NCBI GenBank assembly: GCA_019321725.1
Contig: CM033110.1
Span: 9,789,278 to 9,853,277, forward strand
Length of the DNA stretch: 64,000 bases
Direction: 5' to 3'
Source: Paulownia fortunei
Taxonomy: Eukaryota; Streptophyta; Magnoliopsida; Lamiales; Paulowniaceae
Part shown: positions 1-12,364 of the stretch, piece by piece
How the letters are laid out: the number at the start of each line of letters is the position of its first letter
How positions within the stretch are numbered: the stretch's first letter is position 1
The notes under the pieces: generated by a model
What the model saw: the letters and a program-made list of their open reading frames with translations, nothing else
Told to the model about the DNA's origin: nothing
Database searches by the model: none
Position numbers and translations under genes: made by a program

Positions 1-1330
1 TTAGGGCCATTTACTATGCAAGTCGAATACTTGATGATTGCCAATAAAATTACACCACCACTAAAAAAAATTATTAGTTATTGTTTTTGTATTTGATAAA
101 TTTTGTTCTTATCTTGTAGATACCAAAGTGATAGTGTATATCGATGATGCTACTATCAGGTACCTCTATGCTAAAAAGGATGCAAAACCAAGGCTAATTC
201 GGTGGATAATCCTTCTTCAAGAATTTAATCTTGAAATCATAGCCAAGAAAGGAAATGAAAATGTGGTGGTGATCACTTATCAAGGTTGGAGCAAAAAAAT
301 GAGAACTTTGAAGGGCTAATTAAAGAATTTTTCCCATATAAGTTTATTTTGGCAATCAAAGATAATTTACCTTGATATGCAGATTTTGTAAATTATCTTG
401 CAGGTAGATTATTTCCCCTAGACCTCACATATCATCAAAAGAAAAAATTCTTACATGATGTGAAATCATATCTATGGGATGATCCCTTGCTCTTCAAAAG
501 GTGTTCAGATTCTTTGATTCGGAGATGCATTCTAATAGAGAAAACAAATGAAATTCTAAAGCATTGTCATTCATGCCCATGTGGTGATCATTTTGGACCT
601 ACAAGGACAGCTTCTAAGGTATTATAATCCAGTTTTTATTGGCCAACTTTGTTTAAGGATTGTTATGCTTTTGTGTAGACATGTGACCAGTGTCAAAGGG
701 CTGAAATAATTACTAGACCCCATGAGCTTCCTTTAACTAACATGATGGAAGTTGAACTCTTTGGGGTTTCGGGGATTAACTTCATGGGACTATTTCCTCA
801 ATCAAATAGTCGATCATATATTTCGCTTGTTGTGGATTATGTTTTCAAGTGGATAGAAGCAATTGCTACACGTACTAATAATGCCCATGTAGTGCTTAAA
901 TTCTTGCACAAACACATTTTCCCTCGTTTTGGCACACTATGTAGGTTCTCATTTTTGCACTAAAATGTTTAATAACGTTTTGGCTAAGTATGGTGTAAGA
1001 CACAAGGTAGCTGTTGGATATCATCCACAATCAAATGGACAATCTGAAATCTCAAACCAGGAAGTAAAGTAAATCCTTGAGAAAACCGTAAGCATTAATC
1101 GAAAGGAATGGGCATATAAGCTTGATGATGCATTGCGGGCATACCGCACACTATATAAAACTCTTATAGGTATGTCTCCTTATCGATTAGATTATGAAAA
1201 AGCTTGTCACCTCCCAATTGAGCTAGAACATAGAGCATATTAGGTTGTACAAGAATTAAATTTTGATACAAAGGTAATTAGAGAAAAAAGATTATTGCAA
1301 CTCAATGAAATGGAGGAATTTAGGCTTGTT
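1..1330 (+). pseudogene. Athila-lineage Ty3/gypsy pol remnant (RNase H and integrase)
   Basis: The reading frame enters from the window edge. RNase H is recognisable from 'YYASRILDD' (about 15-45), 'VFVFDKF' and '[13 protein letters not shown]' (about 163-205), the wording typical of Athila elements. Integrase follows: a zinc-binding region with 'HCHSC' (about 563) and 'TCDQCQRAE' (about 680-707), then the core with 'SLVVDYVFKWIEA' (about 820-860), 'YHPQSNGQSE' (about 1019-1048) and '[11 protein letters not shown]'. It is clearly dead: stops occur in several places, the first catalytic Asp position reads Asn ('GINFMG' where the family has GIDFMG), and the segment carrying the second Asp is frameshifted near 925-965. 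The Glu in 'NGQSE' remains. Gag, protease and RT lie outside the window. The lineage call rests on remembered family motifs and was not searched. Confidence 0.85.
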
Positions 1331-2790
1331 TTCATGTGTGTTGTTTTATTTCTTGTTATTCTTATATTGTTTCATAACATGATGATTGTTCCTTGATATT
1401 TTACTCATTTTTGTAGGATAAAGGCTGAAGAAAAAAAAAAGCAGGGCTATAATTCCTAAAGAACACCAACAGGAAAGTCCTCTTATTTTACAATTTTCTC
1501 AATCATTGAGGGCAATGCTTATATTAAGTTTGGGGGGAGGGAGGGAGTTTAGGATAATTGCTTGTTGCTAGAAGTTTAGTACTTATTTGTAGCTTGTTAA
1601 GTTTGGTTCATTGACTTATTTAGTTTATTGATTGTCAAGTTTAGTGATGAACTATGTGCATGTTTGAAAATAAATAAATAAATAAATAAAAATTAAATAT
1701 TAGAATATGTACGTTTGTTTACGTGCCTAAACATCAAAAATTGATTTTATTTACTTTATGAGGTCTTGTGAATCTTGATGCACTAAGTAGTTTATTGAGT
1801 TACTTTTAATTATTTAGAGATAGTTTATAAGGTCTAATTATTTTTTAAATGATCTCACCAACCTCTAGAACTTGTTTGATCACTAGTCAAGGCGAAATCC
1901 TAAGTGGCATAGCATTAAGGAGATGATTTAGGCTATTTTTGGATTATTTGAGCCTTTGAAGCCAACCTATACTTAAATTATTCCCTAGTGTCCCCTCTTG
2001 AGCTTATTGAAATAATTCTTTGGATACCCTATACACATTATCGAGCTTTAAGAAAAAAATTTAATATTCTACCCTTTTTCTTCTCATTTACACAATCATT
2101 CTTGAATGAATTATTGTATTAAAAAAAACAAAAACAAAGAAAGAAAAAAGATTGGAAAATGAAAAGGAAGAGATTATTGAGGTGTATGATTAGAACTCCC
2201 AAAAACAAATAGACTCCCGTTACTTACAACAAAAGAAATAAGTTTAGGGGGTAATTCAATATCAAAGAAGAAAAATGGGATGTTTAATAAAAAAAATGAA
2301 GGGATTGATGAAGAAGTTGGTGTTCATTCATAAAGGTTCTAATATAATTATGTAAAATAGGTAATTTTTAGCTGCAATTTTTCATATATTCCCACCATTA
2401 CCCAAGCCTCACAATACAACCTTTGGAAGTCTTTTTGATCTTTGATGTATGATCTACCTACATTAGTGGAGAGTAGTGTGAAAAACAAGCCTATGAAATT
2501 TGCTAAGCATTTCAAAAGTGGATCAAATATTAGTAGTTGGTTTTATAAACCTATCCGGATGATAAATGAAAGTTGATAACCTACTACTTTCACACTCACA
2601 CACAAAAGGCCATGAAGTTAAGTGAAATTAATATGCAAGTAAACTTGGTATATTTTTCTAATCTTTTGAGATGGGATGTTAGAAAAATCTTTCTTGACTT
2701 TGGTTACCTAATTCATAGAGGGGTTGTTATTGATAATTCATGTTTGATGTTTGAGAACAAGCAAATCTTCAAGTTTGTGGGTATTTGATA
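1331..2790 (+). repeat. Athila 3' untranslated region between pol and LTR
   Basis: No coding potential is visible. Downstream of pol there is a G-rich tract, 'AGTTTGGGGGGAGGGAGGG' (about 1527-1545), of the AAGTTTGGGGG type that recurs in the 3' regions of Athila and related elements; a weaker copy lies near 2240. An (AAAT)n microsatellite sits at about 1669-1690. The similar region at 28980-30910 has the same layout, with G-rich tracts, then a purine-rich stretch, then the LTR. I see no env-like reading frame. Confidence 0.6.
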
Positions 2791-4230
2791 AGTTGGTTTT
2801 ATATCAACAATTTATATACCTTTTGATTAACATTTGGTTTGTTTTCAAATGTTTATGTTACTTTTTGTTCATTTAGTTTCAAATCTTGTAGGTAATAGCA
2901 AAATGAGAAGAAAATGGAAAAAAACAAAAACTTGGTTGGAATTTTGAAAAAACCCGCATTGTGCTGCTACTGATGGTAGTGTTTGTATTTTCAATCATAA
3001 ACCTTTGCTCCAATATTATATTAACTTTATTCTTGATCAATTAGAAATCAAAGAGATAGATATACAATTTTTATATTACCACAAAATCCAGTTCCTTCGA
3101 TTTCAATTAGAAACATCGAATTCAAGAGTCAACACTAGTCTGAAACTTTTTAGTATGACACATCTTGGTATTTTAGGATTACCTCTATGCATAGATGTCA
3201 TATTGAGATGATTCATGAAGATATAAAAAGCTAAGATATAGGGCTACAATTCTTATGAAGAACCAAAAGCCACATTAGCCTAGAAAGTGGTGAAAAATCG
3301 ATTGCATAGGTACTATAGAAATTGGTTTTGGACTGACTGTTTAGCTCCTAGCTATCCAATCAGCGCCTAGGCACTGCCACGTGGATAAAAGGGGAAAAAT
3401 GGACTTTTTGCCCTCTTTAGAGCATTTCTCATCTGATTTTAAGGACCCTAAAGAGCCTCCAAAGGCATTCCTAGATGAGAGAAGGTATTCTAGACAGAAA
3501 GGGGTATGCTGGGTAGAGAGAGTCATTCTTGAAGACAAGAGAGCCCTTCTTCGAAACAAGGAGAGCTTCAACCATTTCTCTCACTTCACAAATTGGTGAA
3601 CAATTTTCATATTCTTTCTTATGTATTTCTTGAAGTTATATTCATACATAATGAACTAAACTTTTCATTTTAGAGGATGATGTAACCTTATTTGATCATA
3701 TGTTTTGAATTCAAAATAAAATTAGTTTAAGTTATTCATCTTCTTTGTGTTGTCTTGCTAAGTATTGTATCCTAATTATTTAGCCATTAATTAAGATTGT
3801 TGATGTATGAGATTTGATATTTTAGAGAGGAAAGATTATACATGATCATGAGGATAACATAACCTAGGAATCATAGAGTTGAGAAACTTATGAAACCATT
3901 GAAGTTTTGAAGAAGAATTCATTGAACTTGTGTAGAGTTTTATTCTTAAGTTTTTATAGAGATATTGAAATTCATGTTGGAACTCATAGTTAATTCGGCA
4001 CTCGAGAGAGAAAATTGATGAGTTTAGGAATTCTTAACTTACATGTATTGTTGACTTGAATTAGTATATTTTGAAAGAAAGAACATGTGTGATAATAAGG
4101 TGAGTCATTCTTCTAGAATTTCTTACTCATAAAGTATTTGTTGTATTACTTCTAAGAACTCCACTCTTGCCTTTTGCAATACCAATCATCATTTGATTTT
4201 CTAGAGAAAATTGGGACTATTTGAACTATT
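2790..4230 (+). repeat. Athila-type LTR (approximate limits)
   Basis: A stretch at about 3230-3390 ('GATATAGGGCTACAATT', then 'GCCTAGGCACTGCCAC') is similar to 31160-31370 in the second Athila-type LTR of the window. The stretch 'CTTGTAGGTAATAGCAAAATGAGAAG' is matched by a related phrase near 31025. The ends are not sharply visible, so the limits are estimates. Short open frames on both strands at 3341-3599 overlap each other and are not genes. The right side runs into the GC-rich leader of the next, minus-strand copia element. Confidence 0.55.
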
Positions 4231-4645
4231 TATACCGTATGCCATGTTGTCTGCCCGCGCGCACACATTAGGTACCCAACACTTGTCATCACGGGCATGA
4301 GGCTTTTGCCTCATCTTGCATGTAATGGTTATGTGATTTGTTGTCATGGCTACTGCCCATCGTTATCATGTTCGTGCACTACCGACAAGCAGCGCACATG
4401 GGTAGTAGCTTGCTCACACGCTTAGCTGGCAACGCTCCTGCCACTAGCGATGGTGGTTGTTGTGACCTGACTATGGTTTTTATGATGTTTTGTCGTATCT
4501 AAAATATAACAATTAATTTAAAATTACAAAAACAAGTAAATCCCAATCACTAAATCACAATTTAAGCATAGAATATAATAATAAAATCCTAAAGGCATAA
4601 ATCGTAACTTAATTGAAAATGCATAAGCCATAACTCTAATACTAC
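4231..4645 (-). repeat. Copia-type leader with PBS, truncated
   Basis: Read on the minus strand, the sequence next to the LTR is a degenerate primer-binding site: 'TAGTATTAGAGTT' at 4631-4643, against the TGGTATCAGAGC (initiator Met tRNA) seen elsewhere in this window. It is followed by a leader whose distal part (4240-4460) is unusually GC-rich for this window, as in the leaders at 28040-28130 and 49190-49390. The leader is cut where it meets the Athila LTR. No gag frame is present. Confidence 0.55.
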
Positions 4646-6358
4646 TATTGCGTTCATATAACTGCAGGGTGTGCGTAGTAGAAATTAAAATATTTAAATA
4701 AAACAAGTATGCCATATCAAATACGGCATCACCCCCAGTTTGATGTGATTATCAATTTTTCATATTTAATTCTAAACTAAAACAATAAAGAATCTTTGAT
4801 TATGCTAGTCCTCCGATTGTTGAAAAGGTAAAAATAATTGATTGCCAACCCTTCATACTGAAACTAGTTCATAGGGTTCAAGTGTCTCCCCTCTATTGAA
4901 GTCTACAATTTGAGTAGCAACATAGAATTAGAATTGCTTCACTAATCTAGTTTTGGAGTGATTTGAATAAGTATCAATTCTTAAACCAACTGATGGTATT
5001 AAGAATTGAATACTTGAAAAAACAAAACTTCTAATTGATGAAGAAGGTAGAAGATGGTGTTGTGAGAAAACCTTTTTCTCTCATTTTTTAAGTGGCCGAA
5101 AATGCAAAGACTTAAAGTTACTTTGAAATTTTCGGCCCTCTCTATTTAAAGGAGGTAGAGGAAAATCATGGAGTCCCACTCTTGGTAAAGTTTGGCTCCC
5201 ATTCTTATTAGTCAAAAGATTTTTGGTTGATCACAACTCCCAAAAATCTTCAACTCAATCTCTTGTATCTTCCTAAGATACTTGGATATGTTTTATCTAA
5301 TCCTACTAATTTGAAGAATATCTAAAATTCTTAGAAATCCATCTTGTTCCAACAACTCTAGTGGACCTCTCCTAATGGACAACTTTAAATTAGGCTTGGA
5401 CTCTTAATTAAATCCAACAATTAATTCAATTAATTAATTGGGCCCAAATTTAATTAATTGATCATAATCAATTAATTTAATTCTATCAAACCTATATTAG
5501 CTTTAATTAAATAATTTAATTATTTAATTGAGTAAATTAATTCTAACATTAAATTTATTTGTGGCTAACACAATTAATTGATCTAATTATTTAATTATTT
5601 CACTCCAATCGGTCTTCCTAATTTTATTAGTTCCAATTAGTAATCTAATTATTTAATTAAATAGTTAATTCAACTCCTTGAATTAAATTAAGCCCCAATT
5701 AAATATTTATTAATAAATTGGATCAAACTCTTTGGATCATTTTCTAAATTAAAAATGCTCCATCCCAAATTGTGTGTAACTCTTTAGGTTCACAACTAAG
5801 CTAGCAGTAGCTTGCAACACTTACAATTTATGAATAACAATTATTCTGATTAATTAATATAATTAATTAATTTGCTTAGAATTAACTACTTAATTCCAAG
5901 AACCTCACAAGTCATGAAAAACACATAGTAAGGTTATCATGACTATCTGGTTTTAGGTAAAATAGCGAGCAAACATATTTTAATTACAAGTACTATACAC
6001 TTAAGATCTTTTCATCATCTAATCTCCCGAATGAATCTAGGGTATGGATTATTAGTCCAAGACCTAAATGACTCAATAATTATGATTTCATTTCAAGTTG
6101 CAATGACTTATAATGAATCGTTAGAAAACCTTATCTAACAATCATCCTACCTTGGCAAAGAATTTCTGAGTTATTAACTATGAAAACATAAGACATTTAC
6201 TTATTCTATTGGACATGTGATAGTATCGGCCACTCATAACCTCCACACACACCAATGTAATATCCAACATATCCCTTTTGTAATTATCAAACAATCAGAA
6301 AACATATCAAGATGGAACACGATGTTCACAAGGCTACCATGGTGCCTCAAGGGCAGAC
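4646..6358 (-). repeat. Copia-type LTR, 5'-truncated
   Basis: On the minus strand this is the R/U5 end and part of U3 of a long copia-type LTR. Its terminal portion aligns with the solo LTR at 10114-12364: 'GTTCATATAACTGCAGGG' corresponds to 'GTTCGCTATAATTGCAGGGG'. A TATA-like 'TTTAAATAGAG' is visible on the minus strand near 5150. U3 holds dense TTAATTAATT tracts at 5400-5660, in the same relative place as other copies of this LTR type. The copy stops at 6358, inside the 'CTACCATGGTGCCTCAAG' block that continues to the LTR start in the solo copy. Confidence 0.75.
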
Positions 6359-6524
6359 AAGAAACCTGGCTCTCCTAGTGTCAATGTTCAAATGAACAAA
6401 AAAAGAGCGCCAAAATCCTAGAATATTGAGTATTTTGTTAAAGAATAAGGTTAAATGTCTAATAGTGAAGAAGTTTACGAGCAGTTTAATGAAGTAAGTG
6501 GATGGATTGGTGTAAAGATGTGTG
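6359..6524. other. Unassigned spacer between two copia LTRs
   Basis: 166 bp that match neither flanking LTR. No gene, repeat end or regulatory site is recognisable. It may be target DNA that predates the flanking insertions. Confidence 0.3.
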
Positions 6525-7885
6525 TGTTAGCCAAGAATCAGATCGTTCAATCATAAAATTCTATTTTATATGATTCAAATGTTCTGCCATAGAATTATTG
6601 ATCATAATGCGTATTTAACCGATACTGATTAATTAGTTAAGAAAAAGCTTAGAAAGATTACCTCTATAATAATTTCTACAAAAATCTTTTATCGGAATTG
6701 AATGGTACCACACTCCAAACCTCCAAGTCTTCTTTAGTGTTCTCTCAAGAATTCTAAAACTGCACTACGTTTTGTGTGTGTGGGCACAATGATGAAACAT
6801 TAAATATAAAATAAATTCGGGAATCCAGGAGAAATAGAATTCTTATATGATAAGATATTTTCCTATCCCAAATATTTATGCAATTTTAATAAATTATAAT
6901 TCTTGTAATTTAACCAGACCTTGTACTGGAGCCACCAAAGGGACCAGGTTAGACCCATTTAGACTAAGCTCTAATAAATTAATTTTGACCTAGTCAACTC
7001 ATGACCGATCAAAATAATTTATTAATCTTGTTTCATTCCTTTAAAGAAACGAGACTGCACTCTTAATCAAATTGGAGTTACTGAAGCCAATAATCAAATA
7101 TATATATCCTCTGATTTATCGATCTTACATGTTACCCCCGTCGATTAATTGGAATAAATTGGAATAGGGTAAATTGACCAAAGCGCCTTTTTTCCAGTAT
7201 TCATAAATGCTCAACTCTCAATTTCTATCTGACAGTCTCATGTGATCACATCACACTATTAATTTAATAATCAATGTCGAATTACTAAACTTAGATTTTA
7301 CTGTCTATAAGAAAAACCCAAGAGATCATGATCAAGCCTATTAAATAGGTGACAGACTCCATATTGCGAATATATATTCTTCATTATTTCACTTTAATTC
7401 CTAAAATACCGAGATATTGACCATCAATTTGATCTCACCCATTGGTGTTTCAAGAAACTTCAAGTTAGTAATCGAAGTTCATTACCCGCTCAGAATTAAG
7501 GTGTCACGTACAACAATCAAGTAAAATTAAATCTGTATGGTCAAATCACAATTTCAATTTCACGTGGTCCAATCTAATACATTAAAAAAATATATTCTTA
7601 ATTTTATTACCAAGTCAAAGATAGACTTCTATAGAATTGAAACGATCTTGTCAAAATAAATTATCTGCATTTATTTACTGATCGTGGAAAATAATTCTTT
7701 GGATTGAATTATAAATCGAATCTTTTGTGTTTAATGACTTAAACACTCGATTTATAATATCAAAAGAATCCATGGACAAATGCAAGCTCAAAATGATTTA
7801 TTGATAAATAAATCGAGATAAATATTTTATTTCATAATATCATATTACATAATAATTTACTCGATGGGCATAATACTATCCAACA
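6525..7885 (-). repeat. 3' LTR of copia element 1
   Basis: The minus-strand LTR starts at 7885 with TGTTGGATAG, immediately after a polypurine tract (GGGCAAGTGAGAGAT on the minus strand, 7886-7900), which is the classic copia layout. The other end is placed at 6525, where the plus strand reads TGTTAGCC and so gives a TG...CA pair with matching termini. The right end is firm; the left end is an inference from the terminal motif. The length would be 1361 bp. No 5' LTR for this element is seen. Confidence 0.65.
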
Positions 7886-10113
7886 ATCTCTCACTTGCCC
7901 TAGAGTAAATAAGACATGTCTAGTATGCCTATACATTTAATATGCCCCTCAAAACTCTTAACTGTTAAGCGTTTAGTAAAAAGATCAGTAAGATTTTCTA
8001 CAGATGTAATCTTGTACACTATCACATCTTCTCGTTGAACAATATCCCTAACGAGGTGATACTTTCGTCCAATGTGTTTTACACGTTGATGGTTTCTAGG
8101 CTTTTTTGCATTTTTCACTGCTCCACTGTTGTGCCAATAGATATCTGGTCGGGTATACATCATAGCATACATGAGGCTTCCTACAGCCGAGGCATAAGGA
8201 ACCTATTTCATATATTCTACTTCACTAGGAGTCTTAGGACAGTGCTCCCATGACAAGTGAATTCCATGTTTGAAAGGCGTTTGGCCTTTCTTGGAATTTT
8301 TCATAGCAAACCTCACTAGTATCTTGTTAATATATGAAGCTTGCGATAGTGCAATCCGTATATTCTTCCTATCCCGAAGGATCTGGATTCCTAGAATGTA
8401 GTTTACTTCTCCCATGTCCTTCATATCAAAATATTGTGTCAACCAATGTTTTGTTGATGTTAACACTCCTACATTATTTCCAATGAGTAGGATGTCATCC
8501 ACATATAGCACGAGAAAAGTTACCTTGTCGTTCATAATTTTTTTATAAACACAAAGCCCATTAAGGTTCTGATCAAAACCATAACTCTTTACAGCTTGAT
8601 CAAACCTAATATTCTAAGACCTAGACGTCTGTTTAAGTCAATAAATGGACCTATTCTGTTTGCATACTTTATGCTCTTGACCTTTTTGGATGAAACCATC
8701 TAGTTGCATCATATAGATGTTCTCGTTAAGATTTCTATTAAGGAAAGTTGTCTTAACATCCATTTGCCACACTCATAATCAAAATGAGTTATAATGGATA
8801 AGAGAATCTGAATAGACTTTAGCATGGTCACAGGTAAAAAGGTTTCTTCGTAGTCGATTCCTTCTCACTAGGTAAAACCCTTAACGACTAATATAGCTTT
8901 AAAGGTCTCTACCTTTCCGTCTGCTCCTCTCTTTCTCTTATAGACCCATTTACACCTTATGGGTTTTACCCCATTAGGCATATCTACAAGATCCCAGACA
9001 GAGTTAGTGTACATGGATTTCATTTCTAAATCTATAGCATTCCTCCAATGGTCAGCATCTACGTCCTCCATAGCTTCTCTATACTAGGTGGGATTCTCCT
9101 CTTGTTTTGTGGAGACTGCCTCAAAAGACTCTCCATAGAGTAAGTATCTAGAAAGTAGTCAAATAACTCTCCCACTATGTCGAAGCAGTGGAGGCTTCTA
9201 GATAACTGGAATCGATTGTTGTTCTCCTACTATCTCTTGTGCATCGTGTCCCTCATTCTCAGTATCAGTACCTGAAGGTGATCAAACAATAGGGACATGA
9301 TCTTCTCCCATCTCAGATGCTGGTGAACCAGTGGGCACAGTAGATGGAACCTCCATTTGTCTTCCACTAGGTCCAGAAACTAACGGTGGTAGAAACATGA
9401 ATTCAAACTGAGTAGGTTTAGTGCGGATCTCTAGAATAGATGAACTAGAAATATTTTTCCTCATCTCTTTCAAAAGAACCTTACTCTTGGATTCATGTTC
9501 TTCTATATACATGTCCTCTAAGAAGGTTGCATTTGTACTCACAAATACCTTCTTGTCCTGAAGACTATAGAAGTAATATCCTCTTGTTCCCTTAGGATAT
9601 TCTACAAAGATGCAAACCTCTTATCTTAATTCCATCTTACCCTTAAGCACATGTGCAGGACAACCCCATATCCGGATATATCTTAGATTGGGCTTACGCC
9701 TATTCCACAACTCCAGGGCTGTCTTAAGGACAGACTTAGAAGGAACCATATTCAATAAGTATACCGCAGTCTGTATAGTATATCCCCAAAAGGATATAAA
9801 GAGAGTGGAGAAGCCAAGCATGCATTTGACCATGTCTAACAAGGTCCTATTTCTCCTCTCTTAGACACCATTCTGCTGGGGAGTACCTGGTGCACTCAGT
9901 TGGGATACAATCCCATTTTCTAACAAGTATGTTCTAAAGTCGTTAGATAGATACTCTCCACCTCGATCTAATCGAAGTGTTTTAATGCTCTTACCTAATT
10001 GCTTCTCCACTTCATTTCTGAATTCCTAGAACTTTTCAAGGGCCTCAGATTTGTGAGCCATTAGATAAATATAGCCGTATCGAGAGTAATCATCAGTGAA
10101 GGTGATGAAATAC
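7886..10113 (-). pseudogene. Ty1/copia element 1 pol, integrase core to RNase H
   Basis: Read right to left: the integrase core begins at 10113 with 'FITFTDDYSRYGY', then 'APGTPQQNGV' followed by a stop and 'ERRNRTLLDMVK'. RT starts near 9070 ('HWRNAIDLEMKSM', 'KWVYKRKRG') and keeps an intact YVDD box at 8494-8505. The RNase H region is deleted internally: 'LMYAMMYTRPDIYW' (about 8150) joins straight to 'NSGAVKNAKKPRNHQ', so the catalytic core is missing while the tail 'ENLTDLFTKRL' remains. Several stops break the frame (for example near 8873 and 9279). It resembles the TNT1-like group of Pseudoviridae. The missing upstream part lies at 12365-13028, beyond the solo LTR. Confidence 0.9.
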
Positions 10114-12364
10114 TGTTGAGTTCGCTATAATTGCAGGGGTATACACAACAAAAAATTAAAATTTTTATCAAACATAAATTTAACCCCTTTAATTCGAAAG
10201 TAATTTTAACGATTGTGCTTATTCAAGTGAATATATAAATAAATATAAAATTAAATTATACCTTTCGTGCACTTCAATTGTTGTAGGGAATGAAGTAATC
10301 AATTGCTTATCCTAAACTATCAGAACTCGCAGAGATCCAAGTGTCTCCCCTCTATCAGGTTCACAATACGGAAGAGCAACATCAATCAAAAGGATTCGCT
10401 AGTATCCTTTTAATTGTTTACTAATCTGAACTGGAGTATATTTTCAAGAACAATAAAGATTGATTCTTTAAGTTCTTGAAGATTGATTCTTTAAGTTCTT
10501 GAAACAATAATATGAAGAGAATAACAAGAAACTGATTTTCTTTTTCTTTCTTTTCTTTTCTTGGAGAGTAAAAATAGAAGACTTTAAACAAAATATTTTT
10601 TGCTCAAATTTTTAAATTGATTATGTAATTTTCTTCCCTCATATATATAGGGCTGAAAATTTTAATCATTTTCCAACTCTTAGAAAGTTTTTTAATTTTG
10701 AACTACTTCAAAACCTTATCTTAAAAGGATTCCAAATCTTCTAAAAACTCTTCTTTTTTCTCTCTCCTATTGTATGTGGACTAATTTGAGATTACATTAA
10801 TTATCAAAATTATCTACATATATTGTTGATATTAATTTGAACTCTTCAAATAATATTAAGATAGATATATATCATATATATATATACTATAATTATACTT
10901 ATACATAAATTAAATCTTAGTGGCCTATTTTATCCCATAAAATTGGTCACTATATTTATTTATCTATAAATATGTTAATTAAATAAATTATATTTATTTA
11001 ATTTATTCTGTTCATACTTTAGTGGACTTCTTAAGTGATCCATATTTATTTTGGGATTGGACTCAAAAATTCTCAAATCAATTCAATTGATTTAATCCCA
11101 ATTTAATCAATCCAATTGATTAATTTAATTTACTCCAATTGGGCTTTTTAATCAAATTAGATCCAATTAAATAATCCAATTACTTAATTGAATAATATAA
11201 TTTAACCATTAAATTAAATATAATCTTTAATTAATTAATTGATCAGTATTAATTAATTAATTTCCAACTATTGGACAAAATCTAAAATTAGAAATGTTAC
11301 TTTCCATAAAAATGTGTGACCCTCTTAGGTTCACTACTAAGCTAGTAGTGGGTTTACAACATTTGCAACTTATGAATAATAATTATTCTAATTAATTATT
11401 CCAATTAATTAATCCGCTTGGAATCAACTTCTTAATTTCAAAAACCTCACTATCCATGAAAACACCTAGCAAGTAATCATGGCAAACTAGTTTTAGGTGA
11501 AATAGCAATAAACCTATTTCAGTTGCGAGTACCATACACGTACGATCCTTTCGACAGCTAATCTCCTAATTGAATCTAAGGCACAGATTATAAGTCGAAA
11601 TCCTAAATGATTCAATAATTGTGATCCCATTTTAAGTTCTAATAATTCTTAATGAATCACAATTCATACTGCTTTGGTCAAGGTCTTTGAATCACGAACT
11701 ATGAAAACATAGGAGATTCCCTTATTTAAAAAGACAAGTGTCGAATTCTATGTTGGCCACTGACAAACCTCCATACACACCAGTGCAACACCCAACATAG
11801 CCCCTTTGTGATTGTCAAGCAATCAGAAGATATATCAAAGTGCTGCAGAATACACACAAGACTACCATCGTGCCTCAAGTTTGAGTATTAGTCGTATACT
11901 ATCGCAACACAGAAATTTTTATTTCGATAGGCAAAGCCTCTAATTAAGAATTTCTTGCGGGCCATATTCGGTGTACTTGTTCCTTAACAAGCACCCACAT
12001 ATATGCACTTACGTCTCTACGCTAATGCCAATAGAATGTGACATCATTGTCTCATGAGCATGCATTATATATACGAGTCTTACTGAGCTACTTTATGTCC
12101 CATCTTAAAAAGCTCTCGACTCGAAACTTATTTAAGACCAAAGCCTTAGAGGCATGTTCCATGATCGTCATCATATGCGCGACCATGCTCCGTAGTTAAA
12201 TTTGGTCTAAGGACTTTATCTAATGTGCAGAAATAAAAAATGCAAGACATAAGATAAAGAAAATGCCTTTTTATTAATATGATTCCCAATAAGATTGTCT
12301 TTACAAAAGCAAAAGAGTATAATACACCCAATCTAATTGGGGCATTGGGCATCCTACTCTAACA
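10114..12364 (-). repeat. Solo copia-type LTR inserted in integrase
   Basis: A 2251-bp sequence with TG...CA ends (minus strand TGTTAGAG ... AACTCAACA) and no internal coding sequence. It is flanked by ATAC at 10110-10113 and 12365-12368, a 4-bp duplication that could be 5 bp if the terminal A is shared. Removing it restores the copia integrase frame exactly: 'GGYEY' on one side and 'FITFTDDYS' on the other. This is direct evidence for a clean insertion followed by LTR-LTR recombination. A TATA-like 'CTATATATA' lies on the minus strand near 10645, and TTAATTAA-rich tracts lie at 11060-11260. This is the only full-length reference copy of this LTR type in the window. Confidence 0.92.

Noticed and set aside
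1527..1545. G-quadruplex candidate GGGGGGAGGGAGGG
   Set aside because: Only three clearly separated G-runs. It fits better as the G-rich tract typical of this retroelement 3' region.
3341..3599. Overlapping open frames on both strands in the Athila LTR
   Set aside because: Frames on opposite strands share the same bases, sit within LTR sequence and match no protein family I recognise.
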